From assembly GCA_046351595.1 (NCBI GenBank), contig JAXLYE010000006.1, positions 186,001 through 250,000 on the forward strand: a stretch of 64,000 bases of DNA. The letters are read 5' to 3'. This DNA comes from JAXLYE01 sp046351595. Its GTDB lineage: Bacteria > Myxococcota_A > Polyangia > Palsa-1104 > JAEUJZ01. Shown piece after piece: positions 1-11,673 of this stretch. The notes beneath the pieces were generated by a model, which was not told where the DNA came from, searched no databases, and worked only from the letters and a program-made list of their open reading frames with translations. The position numbers and the translations under genes were made by a program. Positions within the stretch are counted from its first letter, which is position 1. Every line of letters starts with the position of its first letter.

Positions 1-10
1 TTCGCGTCGA

Positions 11-520
11 TCACGGAGTCTGCAGCAGGCAGGAATGGGCTGCATCCAGCGCCTCCCTCAGCGCGAGCTCGAACTCGGCGACCTTCTGCTGCACACCGTG
101 CCCGTCAGGCTGACCCAGCTGCGCTTCCAGCGCCTGCGCAGCGTCTGCAAGGCGCGTAGCCCCCAGCACAGAGGCCGTGCCGCGCAGGCGGTGCAGCGCC
201 CGCGCGGTCCCGGTCCGATCGCCGCGCTCGATGCCAGCGCGCGCGTTGCGGAGCATGGCCAGGTTGTCTTCTACGAACAGCTTCAAGAGCTTGGTAAGCG
301 GCACGCTTTGAGCATCGGCACCGAAGGTCGCGCTGAGATCGAACAAGCCGTTGGGGCCGACGGACGAGCGAGCGCCAGGGTCCGCTGCCGCTGTCCACGG
401 AGCCCGGCGGGGTCGCGCCTGCCTCGTTGCGACCAGCGAGTCGAGGAGCAGCACGGGCACAGCGCCAGGATGCGCCTTTGGGGATGAGCCTGCACCGAAG
501 TGTGATCCGGTGTGACGCAC
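11..520 (-). pseudogene. Out-of-frame HPt domain, displaced 3' end of the hybrid histidine kinase
   Basis: The C-terminal ~90 residues form a histidine-phosphotransfer helix bundle with the signature HRLRGTAS, where His would be the phosphoacceptor. The frame overlaps the 3' end of the upstream kinase gene in a different phase, and its ATG at 520 has no Shine-Dalgarno sequence. A short stretch VLLLDSLVATRQ near residue 24 looks like the first strand of a receiver domain, but the rest of a receiver is missing. The simplest reading is that the kinase once ran PAS-HisKA-HATPase-(receiver)-HPt, and that a frameshift plus deletion near 440-520 separated the HPt. A sequencing error is an alternative explanation for the phase change. 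Confidence 0.6.
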
Positions 521-1689
521 TCCACCGGAATGCGGAAGTGGAACAGGGAGCCGGAGCCGGGGGTGCTCTCAACGCAGAGCTCTCCCCCCATGAGGCGCAC
601 CAGCCTGCGGCTGATCGCAAGCCCGAGCCCTGTCCCGCCGACGCTCCGGTTGGATGCGCTGTCCACTTGATTGAACCCTTCGAAGATCCGATCGAGCTGC
701 TCAGCGGCAATGCCAATCCCGGTGTCTCGGATTGAGAAGCGGAGATACGCCGGGCCACCGATCCCCGCTTCTTCCCGCTCGATCGAGAGCACGATCTCGC
801 CCTGATCCGTGAACCGGACCGCGTTGCGGAGCAGGTTGATCAAGACCTGCCTGAGCCTCCCGGGGTCGCCCAGGATGCGGTGCGGGACATCGGGCCCGAT
901 CAGGAACGCGATCTCGATCCCGGTCTTGTCCACGGTAGCGGCGATGACGCTGGCCAGCTCGTCGAGGAGGTCGTCGAGGGAGAGCTCTCGCCGCGTCAGT
1001 ACCAGCTTGCCCGCCTCGACCTTCGAAAAATCCAGGATGTCGTCGAGGATGCTGAGCAGGGAGCGGCCAGCGGACGTAATCTTGCGCACATAGTCCGCCT
1101 GCTGCGGATCGAGCGGTGTGCCGCTGACGATCTGCGTCAGCCCGAGGATCGCGTTCATGGGAGTGCGGATCTCGTGGCTCATATGGGCCAGAAAGGCGCT
1201 CTTGGCGCGGCTCGCATCTTCCGCTGCCTGCTGCGCCTTGCGCATCTCTTGCTGCGCCGCCTTCAACGGCGAGACATCGGCGACATGGACGAAGAAGCCG
1301 CGCACGATGCCATCGACGAGGTCTGGCGTATAGGTCGCGATGCTGTGACGGATCTCTCCGCTCGGGGTGTGGATGGACCGCTCGAAGATCTGCTGCTCAC
1401 CGCGCAGCGCGGCAAGAATGTGCGGCAGGTTCAGCTGATAGATCGGACCGAGCAGCTCGCGCATGCTCATGCCGAGAATCTCTGCGCGCGATCGGCCAAA
1501 CCATTGCCGGTACGCCTGGTTGGCGAAGCGACACCGCTGGTCGGTATCCCAGTATGCAACCATGGCAGAGATGTGATCCAGTACCCGGAGGGCCAGTACC
1601 CGAAGGGCCAGTACCCGAAGGGCCAGTACCCGAAGGGACAGATCACCCAGCGAAGGCTCTCCCGTTGGGGGCAGGTGGAGGGACTCCAT
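283..1689 (-). CDS. PAS sensor hybrid histidine kinase (C-terminus frameshifted)
   Basis: Cytoplasmic two-component sensor kinase. Residues ~38-150 form a PAS domain, followed by a short coiled coil and a HisKA H-box (AHMSHEIRTPMN). The HATPase_c domain has a clear N box (NLLRNAVRFT), G1 (DTGIGI) and G2 (GTGLGLAI). After FRIPVE the frame becomes Arg/Pro/Cys-rich and non-homologous, while a genuine HPt domain continues in another frame downstream, so the last ~80 residues are probably not native. The N-terminus carries LRVLA repeated four times, encoded by a 15-bp tandem repeat. There are no membrane segments. The input signal and cognate output are unknown. Confidence 0.85.
   Translation of the reverse strand: MESLHLPPTGEPSLGDLSLRVLALRVLALRVLALRVLDHISAMVAYWDTDQRCRFANQAYRQWFGRSRAEILGMSMRELLGPIYQLNLPHILAALRGEQQIFERSIHTPSGEIRHSIATYTPDLVDGIVRGFFVHVADVSPLKAAQQEMRKAQQAAEDASRAKSAFLAHMSHEIRTPMNAILGLTQIVSGTPLDPQQADYVRKITSAGRSLLSILDDILDFSKVEAGKLVLTRRELSLDDLLDELASVIAATVDKTGIEIAFLIGPDVPHRILGDPGRLRQVLINLLRNAVRFTDQGEIVLSIEREEAGIGGPAYLRFSIRDTGIGIAAEQLDRIFEGFNQVDSASNRSVGGTGLGLAISRRLVRLMGGELCVESTPGSGSLFHFRIPVECVTPDHTSVQAHPQRRILALCPCCSSTRWSQRGRRDPAGLRGQRQRTLALARPSAPTACSISARPSVPMLKACRLPSS
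1579..1638 (+). repeat. Four tandem 15-bp units inside the kinase 5' end
   Basis: Unit cagtacccgRagggc is repeated four times head to tail (1579, 1594, 1609, 1624) with one or two substitutions. The length is a multiple of three, so copy-number change would lengthen or shorten the LRVLA repeat at the kinase N-terminus without shifting frame. Confidence 0.9.
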
Positions 1690-2303
1690 GATCGGAACTC
1701 CCTTAGGTTAACACAGGGCCGCAGCCGTGCCGCTCCTGTGGAGGCTTTCAGGTAGGAACTGCACGCGGTCAGCGAGGATTCGAGCTCGCCCAGCACACCG
1801 TCGACCTGCGCGGGCTCCGCTCCGCTCCGGATAAGGGCAGCGGCTGCATGAGACAGAGCACTGGTCCAGCGCGGACCGGCAAGGAGTCAGGCGGCTCGTA
1901 TCAAGCCGTCCCGTTACAGAAGGGAAGCGGCTCAACGCCTTCAATGTTGCGTACATCACAATCCGGATGGCGTCAGTGTTCCGATTGGTACAATCTCGCG
2001 GCATCCTTGCCCAGAATAGAGAGCCCTGCCGTTGGCACCCAGCTTGCGAGAATAGGGGTATGCGCTCGATGGCGATGGCGATGGCGATGAGGGCGCCGCT
2101 CCCGCGCACCAGGATTCCTGCTGTGACTCTGAGCAATGCAGGAGTCGACTGATGCAGGGGGCCTTCGGCTACATACAAAAGTGTGAGTAATTCACCTGCT
2201 GCCGAGTTGTTCGCTCCGGGGGGAGTGCGCACGACTTTGCAGGACAGGGGTCACCGCGAGCTCGACAACGCAGCCTCGTGGATGGACATCAGGAGCAGTC
2301 CTT
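1690..2303. other. 614-bp intergenic region, no convincing gene
   Basis: This stretch separates the divergent kinase (leftward) and the Roadblock-fusion gene (rightward), so it must hold both promoters. A hexanucleotide run (gatggc x3 then gatgag) lies at 2068-2091. Open frames across it have no recognisable domains or ribosome-binding sites. Base composition falls toward AT just before 2304. No clear -35/-10 pair stands out. Confidence 0.5.
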
Positions 2304-3779
2304 ATGCTGTCAAATCAACCCCTCGATCAATCTCTGATTCCAAAGAATTCGCATCATCGAGTATTGATAATCAGCAATGAATCCGTTTTTTTATTCAAAA
2401 GCTTTGTTTCCACTGCGGGACCGGGACAGAATATACAGACATTCCGACCCAAGGACAGCGCGCTCGTCGATGTCTTACGGCAGAATTCTTTTTCTTCCGC
2501 CGTGATCGATATCTCGGAAACCGATGAGTGCGTCCTGGAGGTCATCGGCCAGCTGCAGAAGGTCTGTCCATCGGCTCCGCTGGTCTGCCTCAGCACCAAG
2601 CTCTCTGCTGCACAGCCGCTCGTCAGCCGAGAAGGGAGCTTCTGTTTCCTACCGGCCCAGGTGGCAGAGGAGTCGCTCCCTCCGTTCGCGAAGCGCACGG
2701 AGCCACCGCCGCAGATCAGCTTCCGCGGCGAGTTCCAGGCCGAGAGCCTGACCGAGGTCGTGCAGTTTCTGCTGGTCGCAGGCGTATCGGGCCGGCTGAT
2801 CGTATGGCGGCGCTGGAGCCGAGGCGAGCTGTGGGTTCATAACGGCGCCGTGGTCCACGCCGAGCTGGGCGAGCGCCGCGGGCGCGCAGCGGTGCTGTCT
2901 CTTCTGGAGTGGCCGCGGGGGACCTTCCGCCTGCAGATCGGGCGGGTGCCTTCCTCGACGCTGCAGCTTGGCCTCGCCGACCCGCTGTTCAGCCTCCGCC
3001 CGCTGTCTGGTCTTGCTCTGGAGGGGGCGCAGGTCGATGAATCGGCGGCAGGGGACGAGAGCGCCGAAGACGATCCTTCGTCCGAAACAGCAACGCGGCA
3101 CGCGACCTCTTTTTCTGCTGACCTGGAGCAGCCAAACCCTGCAGAACAAGTCGTGGCCGAGTATCAGGAAACCTTGGACCCGGCCGAGGACCCCCTGCGC
3201 CTGGAGCCGGAAGCCGCGACTCCGTCCCTGTTCACAGAGCCGGTGTCCGCTGCGCCGATCGGGCAGTCCGCGGCAGCAGACCTGCCGCCCGTCGCAGCGC
3301 AGACCGCAGAGCAGGGTCTTGAACAGAGTCTTGAACAGGCTTGGCTGCAGATCGACGCAGCCAACGACTTTGACATCCCCGAGAAGGAGGAGCCGAACAT
3401 GGCCGTTACGAGCAGCACCGTGAAAGAAGTCCTGGCCAAGCTGGAGCAGAACGTCGAGGGTTTCCTCGGCGCCGCGGTCGCAGACAGCGACAGCGGCATG
3501 TGCCTCGGTTGGCTCGGCGGAGCCGGCGTCCTGAACATTGAAGTGGCTGCGGCCGGTAACACCGAGGTGGTCCGCGCCAAGCGGAAGATCATGAAGACCT
3601 TGAACCTGCGCGATGAGATCGAAGACATGTTGATCTCGCTCGGGAAGCAGTACCACCTGATCCGGCCGCTCCGTGCACGGCCCTCGCTCTTCATCTATCT
3701 GGCGGTGGACCGTACCCGCGCCAACCTGGCGATGGCGCGCTTCGCGCTGGTGGACGCAGAGCGCGACGTCGGCGTCTGA
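2304..3779 (+). CDS. Pseudo-receiver / DUF4388 / Roadblock-LC7 fusion protein
   Basis: 491 residues. Residues ~18-130 have a receiver-like alternation with Asp at the end of strand 3 (AVIDI), but SNE replaces the usual acidic pair, so phosphorylation is doubtful. Residues ~138-230 match the DUF4388 (PatA N-terminal) pattern: SLTEVVQFL, SGRLIV, GELWVHNGAVVHA. A ~130-residue acidic, Pro/Glu-rich linker follows. Residues 366-491 look like a Roadblock/LC7 fold of the type that binds small Ras-like GTPases such as MglA in myxobacteria. The ATG at 2304 is preceded by AGGAG at ~2291. A strong internal ribosome-binding site (3384-3390) precedes an in-frame ATG at 3399, so a separate Roadblock protein may also be made. 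A role in polarity or motility signalling is inference. Confidence 0.7.
   Translation: MLSNQPLDQSLIPKNSHHRVLIISNESVFLFKSFVSTAGPGQNIQTFRPKDSALVDVLRQNSFSSAVIDISETDECVLEVIGQLQKVCPSAPLVCLSTKLSAAQPLVSREGSFCFLPAQVAEESLPPFAKRTEPPPQISFRGEFQAESLTEVVQFLLVAGVSGRLIVWRRWSRGELWVHNGAVVHAELGERRGRAAVLSLLEWPRGTFRLQIGRVPSSTLQLGLADPLFSLRPLSGLALEGAQVDESAAGDESAEDDPSSETATRHATSFSADLEQPNPAEQVVAEYQETLDPAEDPLRLEPEAATPSLFTEPVSAAPIGQSAAADLPPVAAQTAEQGLEQSLEQAWLQIDAANDFDIPEKEEPNMAVTSSTVKEVLAKLEQNVEGFLGAAVADSDSGMCLGWLGGAGVLNIEVAAAGNTEVVRAKRKIMKTLNLRDEIEDMLISLGKQYHLIRPLRARPSLFIYLAVDRTRANLAMARFALVDAERDVGV
3384..3401 (+). promoter_or_regulatory. Internal Shine-Dalgarno and ATG for a separate Roadblock domain
   Basis: AAGGAGG at 3384-3390 lies eight bases before an in-frame ATG at 3399, exactly at the boundary between the acidic linker and the Roadblock domain. 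Initiation here would give a 126-residue stand-alone domain. Confidence 0.6.
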
Positions 3780-4630
3780 TACACAGGGCCGCCGTACTTG
3801 CTGCGCCAGCGATAGAAAGTCTGATCTGGGTCGCTTCGTACCATGAAGTCCGTGTTCACATTCGATTTCACCCAGCATCACTACGGACCCGCGACCTCTG
3901 CCATCCGGCAGCTGATGTCGGAGCGGAGCGCCGTGCAGTGGCCTGCGCCGCCGCGGATCCCGAGCGTCAGCTGTGATCACGTGGGCTTCTTCCCTCGATC
4001 CAGGCGGCCCAGTGGCTGAATGCCGTCGAAGGGGTTCTCTCGTAGATAGCCTCTGGTCACGGCCCATCGGAACAGGCTCCTCGCCGTGTACAGGTCGAGG
4101 CGGTGCGTAGCCGCGCTGGGCGGTCGGCCGGTCTTGTGAGTCGGTGTCGCGACGAGCCGTTCGTAGTGAGCGAGCGCGCGCCTGGGGCCTCTTTGCGATG
4201 TCCTCTTCAAGCGAGCCGTCGAACCAAGCGCGCAGGCGAGCACGCTGGTGACAGGCGCTCCGCGGAGCACAGAGCCCGCGCTCGGAGTACGGGCCCCTGA
4301 CCCGCGGAGGATCTATAGAGCGCGGCATGGTAACCTCGTACCTGGGCGGGCCGCCGATCGCGTCGCTGGGCCCGAGGGCTGACGAGAAGAAGGAGTGGGC
4401 GGGAGCAAGGCATGGGACCTCCAGCGAGAGGGCTCGGCCGACGGCACGCCGACCCCTCCAGATGGGCAGAGCGAAACGGACCGGGGTTGCCGTCGAGAAC
4501 TGGCTCCGCCCGCGAACCCGTCCGCAGCCTCACCCGACGCAGTGCGGACGGATTCGCACCCTTCTCCGACGGGACGGACATCTAGCCGGCCAACATCTTC
4601 CTCCTGGACGAAGCCGGGCACCCCGACCTC
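3780..4630. other. Rearrangement scar between Roadblock gene and truncated kinase
   Basis: About 850 bp with no intact gene. It contains an integrase remnant on the minus strand (3977-4270) and ends abruptly in the catalytic loop of a Ser/Thr kinase. Long open frames across 4200-4620 on both strands have no recognisable domain and look like products of high GC. The layout fits insertion and later decay of an integrating element that removed the kinase N-lobe. Confidence 0.5.
3977..4270 (-). pseudogene. Tyrosine recombinase remnant (core-binding domain fragment)
   Basis: The C-terminal half contains YTARSLFRWAVTRGYLRENP followed by a basic tail, the typical end of the SAM-like core-binding domain of phage-type tyrosine integrases. 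The frame then hits TGA, and no catalytic R-H-R-Y domain follows in any nearby frame. The upstream part is a low-complexity Arg-rich stretch. This is a decayed fragment, presumably from the element that broke the adjacent kinase gene. Confidence 0.6.
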
Positions 4631-7999
<3,369 letters not shown>

Positions 8000-8018
8000 G
8001 CGCTGTCCGGCGACCGGC

Positions 8019-8660
8019 CTACAGCTGCGACTCCAGGCGCTTGCGCCAGGCATCGCCCAGCGCCTCGACCGCGAGCACGCGCAGCAGGCTCGCACGGTCG
8101 CGCCGCTGCTTGTAAAGGACCTGGTTCGCCTCGCTGATCGAGACGCCCGCGGGGTCGCGCTGCAGCACCACGACCTCGTCGCCGGTGCGGATCTCGCCGT
8201 CGCGCAGGGTGCGCAGGTAGTAGCCGCTGCGGCCGCTGCCCTTGATGCGCGCGACCAGGTCCGGGATCTCCAGCTTGGAGGCGAGCCGGCTGCACGGTCC
8301 GCGCGGCAGGCTGACCTGCACCTCGACGCGCCGCTCGCCCGGCGGGCCGATGCCCAGGACGTCGCCGACGCCGACGTCGTCCTCGGTCAGGCCGGCGATC
8401 GTCAGGTTCTCGCTGAAGCCGCCCGGCGGCAGCTCGCGGCCGAGCTCGCGCGCCCAGGTCGCGTAGTGCTCCAGCGGGTAGACGCACAGCGACTGATCCG
8501 GGCCGCCGTGGTAGCGCCGGTCCGCCTGCTCGTCGCCGACCAGGCCGATCCGTGTCAGCTGCGCCGACGGCACCGCGCCCTTGTGCCCCGCGGTCCGCAC
8601 CCGCCGCCCCTCGTAGATCTGGGTGGTGATGGCGCCGAGGTAGATGGAGTGCACGCGCAT
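8019..8660 (-). CDS. MOSC domain protein (YiiM-like)
   Basis: 213 residues, full length for the YiiM-type MOSC family. GGPDQSLCVYPLEHY is the core beta-barrel signature, and LPRGPCSRLASKL carries the conserved Cys used to bind the molybdenum cofactor or a sulfur ligand. The C-terminal 3-alpha segment (SISEANQVLYKQRRD) is present. YiiM relatives reduce N-hydroxylated base analogues with a Mo cofactor; the substrate here is not known. A set of 19-bp repeats lies directly upstream (8671-8727). Confidence 0.85.
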   Translation of the reverse strand: MRVHSIYLGAITTQIYEGRRVRTAGHKGAVPSAQLTRIGLVGDEQADRRYHGGPDQSLCVYPLEHYATWARELGRELPPGGFSENLTIAGLTEDDVGVGDVLGIGPPGERRVEVQVSLPRGPCSRLASKLEIPDLVARIKGSGRSGYYLRTLRDGEIRTGDEVVVLQRDPAGVSISEANQVLYKQRRDRASLLRVLAVEALGDAWRKRLESQL

Positions 8661-8670
8661 GCAAGGCCTG

Positions 8671-8727
8671 GTCTGTTTCAGCGAACGCCGTCTGCTATAA
8701 AAGAATCGGTCTGCTTCAACGAACGCG
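8671..8727. repeat. Three direct repeats with exact 19-bp spacing upstream of the MOSC gene
   Basis: GTCTGYTTCARCGAACGCS begins at 8671 and 8709; a degenerate middle copy (GTCTGCTATAAAAGAATCG) begins at 8690. The spacing of 19 bp places the copies on successive helical faces. A matching two-copy array with the same 19-bp period lies upstream of the ABC exporter operon at 45342. This may be a binding site array for a shared regulator (inference). Confidence 0.65.
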
Positions 8728-10587
8728 CTGCACGCCGCCCTCGTGGATGCGCACCAAGAGCGGGGTGTCGCTGCGCTGGCCGCTCGCGTCGAAGGAGAGG
8801 GTGCCGGTGGCGCCCTCGATGCTCAGGCCGCGCACGGCCGCGCCGAGCTCGTCGGCGGTGCAGGCGGCGCCGGCGCTGGTGGCGCGGGCTTTCTCGCACG
8901 CGGCGCGCACGAGCTGCACCGCATCGAAGCCCATGGCGTCGAGCGCCCCCGGCTCGGCGCCGAGCTGCTGCTGGAACCCGTCCCAGCGGCTGCCCGCGCC
9001 GGGCTCGGACAGCGCCAGCCCGCCCAGCGAGACCGGTGCCAGCACCGCCCCCTGCAGGTAGCGCCCGGCGCTCTTGAGCAGGCGCTCGCCCAGGCCCTCG
9101 GCCGTCGACAAGAGCAGCTTCACCGGCGGGCTGGCCAGCGCCGGCTTGTCCGCGGCGGCGCGCGTCACCTTCCACGTCGGCAGCGCGCCCGCGGTCGCGA
9201 GCTGCGAGGCGATGAGCTCGAGCTGCGCCGCCGACGCCGGCACGAACAGCGCGCTCGGCTGCGCCTGCACGACCTGCTGCGCCTGCGCGGTGAACGTCGT
9301 GCTGCTGTCGCTGAAGGTCAGCTCGGCCAGCACCTTGACCGGCGAGCTGGCGAGCGCGTCGACGAACGCGCGCGTCATCGCCTGCCCGTACGGCGTCGCT
9401 GGCGCCAGGATCATCACCGACGGCAGCCCGGAGCGCACGAGCTCGCGCGCCAGGGCCTGCGCGCGCGCCGGGTTGCTGCGCAATAGCGTCAGCGAGCGAC
9501 CGCTCGTCGGGGAGCTGGAGGCGGCGGCGCTCAGGTGGACGGCGAGCAGGCCCGCGCGCTCGGCCGCGGCGGCGATGGCGCCGGCCTCCTGCTTCACCGG
9601 CGAGCCGATGATCGACTGCGCGCCCTCGCGCTGCAGCTCGGCGATCGCGGCCCCGGCGTCCGCGGCGGCGCTGTCACGGACCCGCAGGTCGACGCCGCCC
9701 GAGGGGCCCGAGCGGTGCGGCGCGCCGAGCAGCTCGGCCGACCACAGCGCCCCGCGCAGCACGCGCTCGCCGAGCGTGCGGTTCTTGCCCGACAGCGGCA
9801 CGAGCAGGCCGACCACCGGGGCGCTGGCCTGGGCCGGCGCGCTCTCGGCGGCCGTCGCGGCCTCGATGCCGAAGCGCTGCCGCACGCGCTCGCGCTCGCC
9901 GACGGGCAGCTTGGGCAGGATGCGGCCGACCTGGGCCCGCACCCACGCCTGCTCAAGCGGCCGCACGCCGACGCCGCGATAGAACAGCTCGTACTCGCGC
10001 AGCGCGCCGCTGCGGTCGTCGCTGTGCAGCAGCAGGTCGGCCAGCGCCGCGTGCAGCTCGGTCGCCTCCTCGCTCTCGACGATGAGGGACGACAGCGGGG
10101 CCAGCAGGGCCTGCGCCGCGGCGCCGTGACCGAGCGCGTGCTCGGCCAGGCCGAGCTCCAGGCGCGCCCGCTCCTCGAGGTTGATCGACGGTGCGGCGCC
10201 GGGCTGGGCCAGCGGCTGCAGAAGCTCGCGGGCGCGGGCCGGCTGCCCGAGCAGGCGCGCGACCCGGGCCTGCATCACCGTCGCGAGCGGCAGCAGCGGC
10301 TCGGGCGGGCGGTGGGTGGCGCGGAACTCCTCGAGCGCGCGATCCGCGGCGGGCAGCTCGCCCTTCTGCACGAGCCGCAGCGCGTCCTGGAACGCGGCCT
10401 CGGCCGCCGGGTCGCTGGAGCGGATCTCCTGGGCGCGCGGATCAAAGCGCCGCGGGCAGCCTGCGACCGCCAGCGCCACGAACAGCGCCAGCGGGATTGC
10501 GGCCGGTCGCCTGAGCCGGGTGAGCCGGGCGAGCCGACCGAAGCGGGCAGGGCGGGGGCAGGGGGGCGGCGGCACAACCTGAGGCAT
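8716..10587 (-). CDS. LppC/LpoA-like lipoprotein with TPR and periplasmic-binding-protein domain
   Basis: 623 residues. A Arg-rich start and hydrophobic stretch end in the lipobox ALAVAGC, so the mature protein should be an outer-membrane-directed lipoprotein. Residues ~60-240 are TPR-like alpha helices (AFQDALRLVQKGELPAADRAL and similar). Residues ~255-620 resemble a Peripla_BP_6/LppC module (VGLLVPLSGKNRTLGERVLRG; MGFDAVQLV). This TPR plus binding-protein layout is that of LpoA, the activator of PBP1A in gammaproteobacteria, and of related LppC proteins elsewhere. A role in peptidoglycan synthase control is plausible but unproven in this lineage. Confidence 0.75.
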   Translation of the reverse strand: MPQVVPPPPCPRPARFGRLARLTRLRRPAAIPLALFVALAVAGCPRRFDPRAQEIRSSDPAAEAAFQDALRLVQKGELPAADRALEEFRATHRPPEPLLPLATVMQARVARLLGQPARARELLQPLAQPGAAPSINLEERARLELGLAEHALGHGAAAQALLAPLSSLIVESEEATELHAALADLLLHSDDRSGALREYELFYRGVGVRPLEQAWVRAQVGRILPKLPVGERERVRQRFGIEAATAAESAPAQASAPVVGLLVPLSGKNRTLGERVLRGALWSAELLGAPHRSGPSGGVDLRVRDSAAADAGAAIAELQREGAQSIIGSPVKQEAGAIAAAAERAGLLAVHLSAAASSSPTSGRSLTLLRSNPARAQALARELVRSGLPSVMILAPATPYGQAMTRAFVDALASSPVKVLAELTFSDSSTTFTAQAQQVVQAQPSALFVPASAAQLELIASQLATAGALPTWKVTRAAADKPALASPPVKLLLSTAEGLGERLLKSAGRYLQGAVLAPVSLGGLALSEPGAGSRWDGFQQQLGAEPGALDAMGFDAVQLVRAACEKARATSAGAACTADELGAAVRGLSIEGATGTLSFDASGQRSDTPLLVRIHEGGVQRVR

Positions 10588-10662
10588 GGCACCGCACGCT
10601 ACACCACGTCCCGGCGACGGGCAATGTTGTCGCCCGCGGCGCTCACCGGCGCTCAGCAGCGC

Positions 10663-11079
10663 TCAGCGATAGGCGAAGAGCAGCGCCACGGCGCCGCCGA
10701 GCACGGCCAGCACCAGCAGCATGAGCAGCGCACCGACCGGACCCAGGGCGAGCGGGCCGCGCCGACGCGGCGCAAGATCGCGGGTGACCTCGGGCAGGAC
10801 CGCGCGCGCCAGCCGCTCCAGCGACGCCGGCTGCGGCGCCGGCACGGTCAGCTCACCGAGCGCCGCGTAGCCGGCCTGCACCTTCGCCCAGGTGACGCTG
10901 CACAGCGGGCAGTCGGCGGTGTGCTGCGGCAGCGACTCGACGGCGCCGGCATGCTCGCCGCTGCCGTCGGGGGCGCCGGTCCCGCCGCTCGCCCCGTCGG
11001 GCGCGAAGCCATCGAGCAGCTCGACCAGGCGGTCCGTCGTCGGGCAGCGCGAGAGCGGGGCAGGGGAGGACGTCGACAT
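10663..11079 (-). CDS. Probable anti-sigma factor, zinc-finger type, single membrane segment
   Basis: 138 residues. HTADCPLC in the N-terminal half resembles the H-x3-C-x2-C core of zinc-binding anti-sigma domains, and a C-terminal transmembrane helix follows (LLMLLVLAVLGGAVALLFAY). Its ATG overlaps the stop of the upstream sigma factor gene (ATGA), the usual arrangement for an ECF sigma/anti-sigma pair. It would hold the sigma factor at the inner membrane until a signal releases it. The signal is unknown. Confidence 0.7.
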   Translation of the reverse strand: MSTSSPAPLSRCPTTDRLVELLDGFAPDGASGGTGAPDGSGEHAGAVESLPQHTADCPLCSVTWAKVQAGYAALGELTVPAPQPASLERLARAVLPEVTRDLAPRRRGPLALGPVGALLMLLVLAVLGGAVALLFAYR

Positions 11080-11669
11080 CACGCGCCCCCTCGCGCGGCC
11101 TGCGCCCGCGCCTCGCCCGCGAGCTCGTCGCCGAGCTGGGCGTAGCCCTGGCAGGCGCGCGCCTTGACCGCGGCCTCGGTCGCGCCGAGCACGCGCGCGA
11201 TCTCGGCGCAGGACAGCGTGCCCATGCGGTGCAGGATGATGACCTCGCGGTAGCTGTCCGGCAGCGCCGCCAGCGCCCGCACCAGCGGCGTCGCACCGTC
11301 GGGGATCGGCGGCGGCGGCGATGGTTCGTGGTCGCCCTGGGCGCGCGCGATGGCCTCGCGCCGCGCGTGCGCCGCCAGGCCGAGCAGCCACGGTCGGAAG
11401 CGCTGCGCCCTTGCCGCGGGCGTGGCGGGCGTGGCGGGCGAGAAGCTGCGCCGCTGCTGGTGCACCGCCTGCCAGGTCTTGAGCGCCAGCTCCTCGCTGA
11501 GCGCGGCCTGGAACGTCGTGTAGAACAGGAACGCCTGCACCATCGCGGCGTGGCGGACGAACAGCACCTCGAAGGCGGCGCGCTCGCCCGCCTGGTAGCG
11601 GCGCATCAGCTCCTCGTCGGGAACCCCGACCAAGCTCGCTTTGCCCGACGGTGCCAGCGGCGCCGGCAT
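11079..11669 (-). CDS. ECF-family RNA polymerase sigma factor
   Basis: 196 residues. Region 2 (LMRRYQAGERAAFEVLFVRH) and region 4 (LAALPDSYREVIILHRMGTL followed by SCAEIARVL) are clear, with a Pro/Ser-rich linker between them. It is co-transcribed with the overlapping membrane anti-sigma gene. The target promoters cannot be named from this window. Confidence 0.85.
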   Translation of the reverse strand: MPAPLAPSGKASLVGVPDEELMRRYQAGERAAFEVLFVRHAAMVQAFLFYTTFQAALSEELALKTWQAVHQQRRSFSPATPATPAARAQRFRPWLLGLAAHARREAIARAQGDHEPSPPPPIPDGATPLVRALAALPDSYREVIILHRMGTLSCAEIARVLGATEAAVKARACQGYAQLGDELAGEARAQAARGGA

Positions 11670-11673
11670 GCGC

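Noticed and set aside
1708..2232. Leftward open frame in the 1.7-2.3 kb gap
   Set aside because: No domain, no ribosome-binding site, and it covers the region that must hold promoters.
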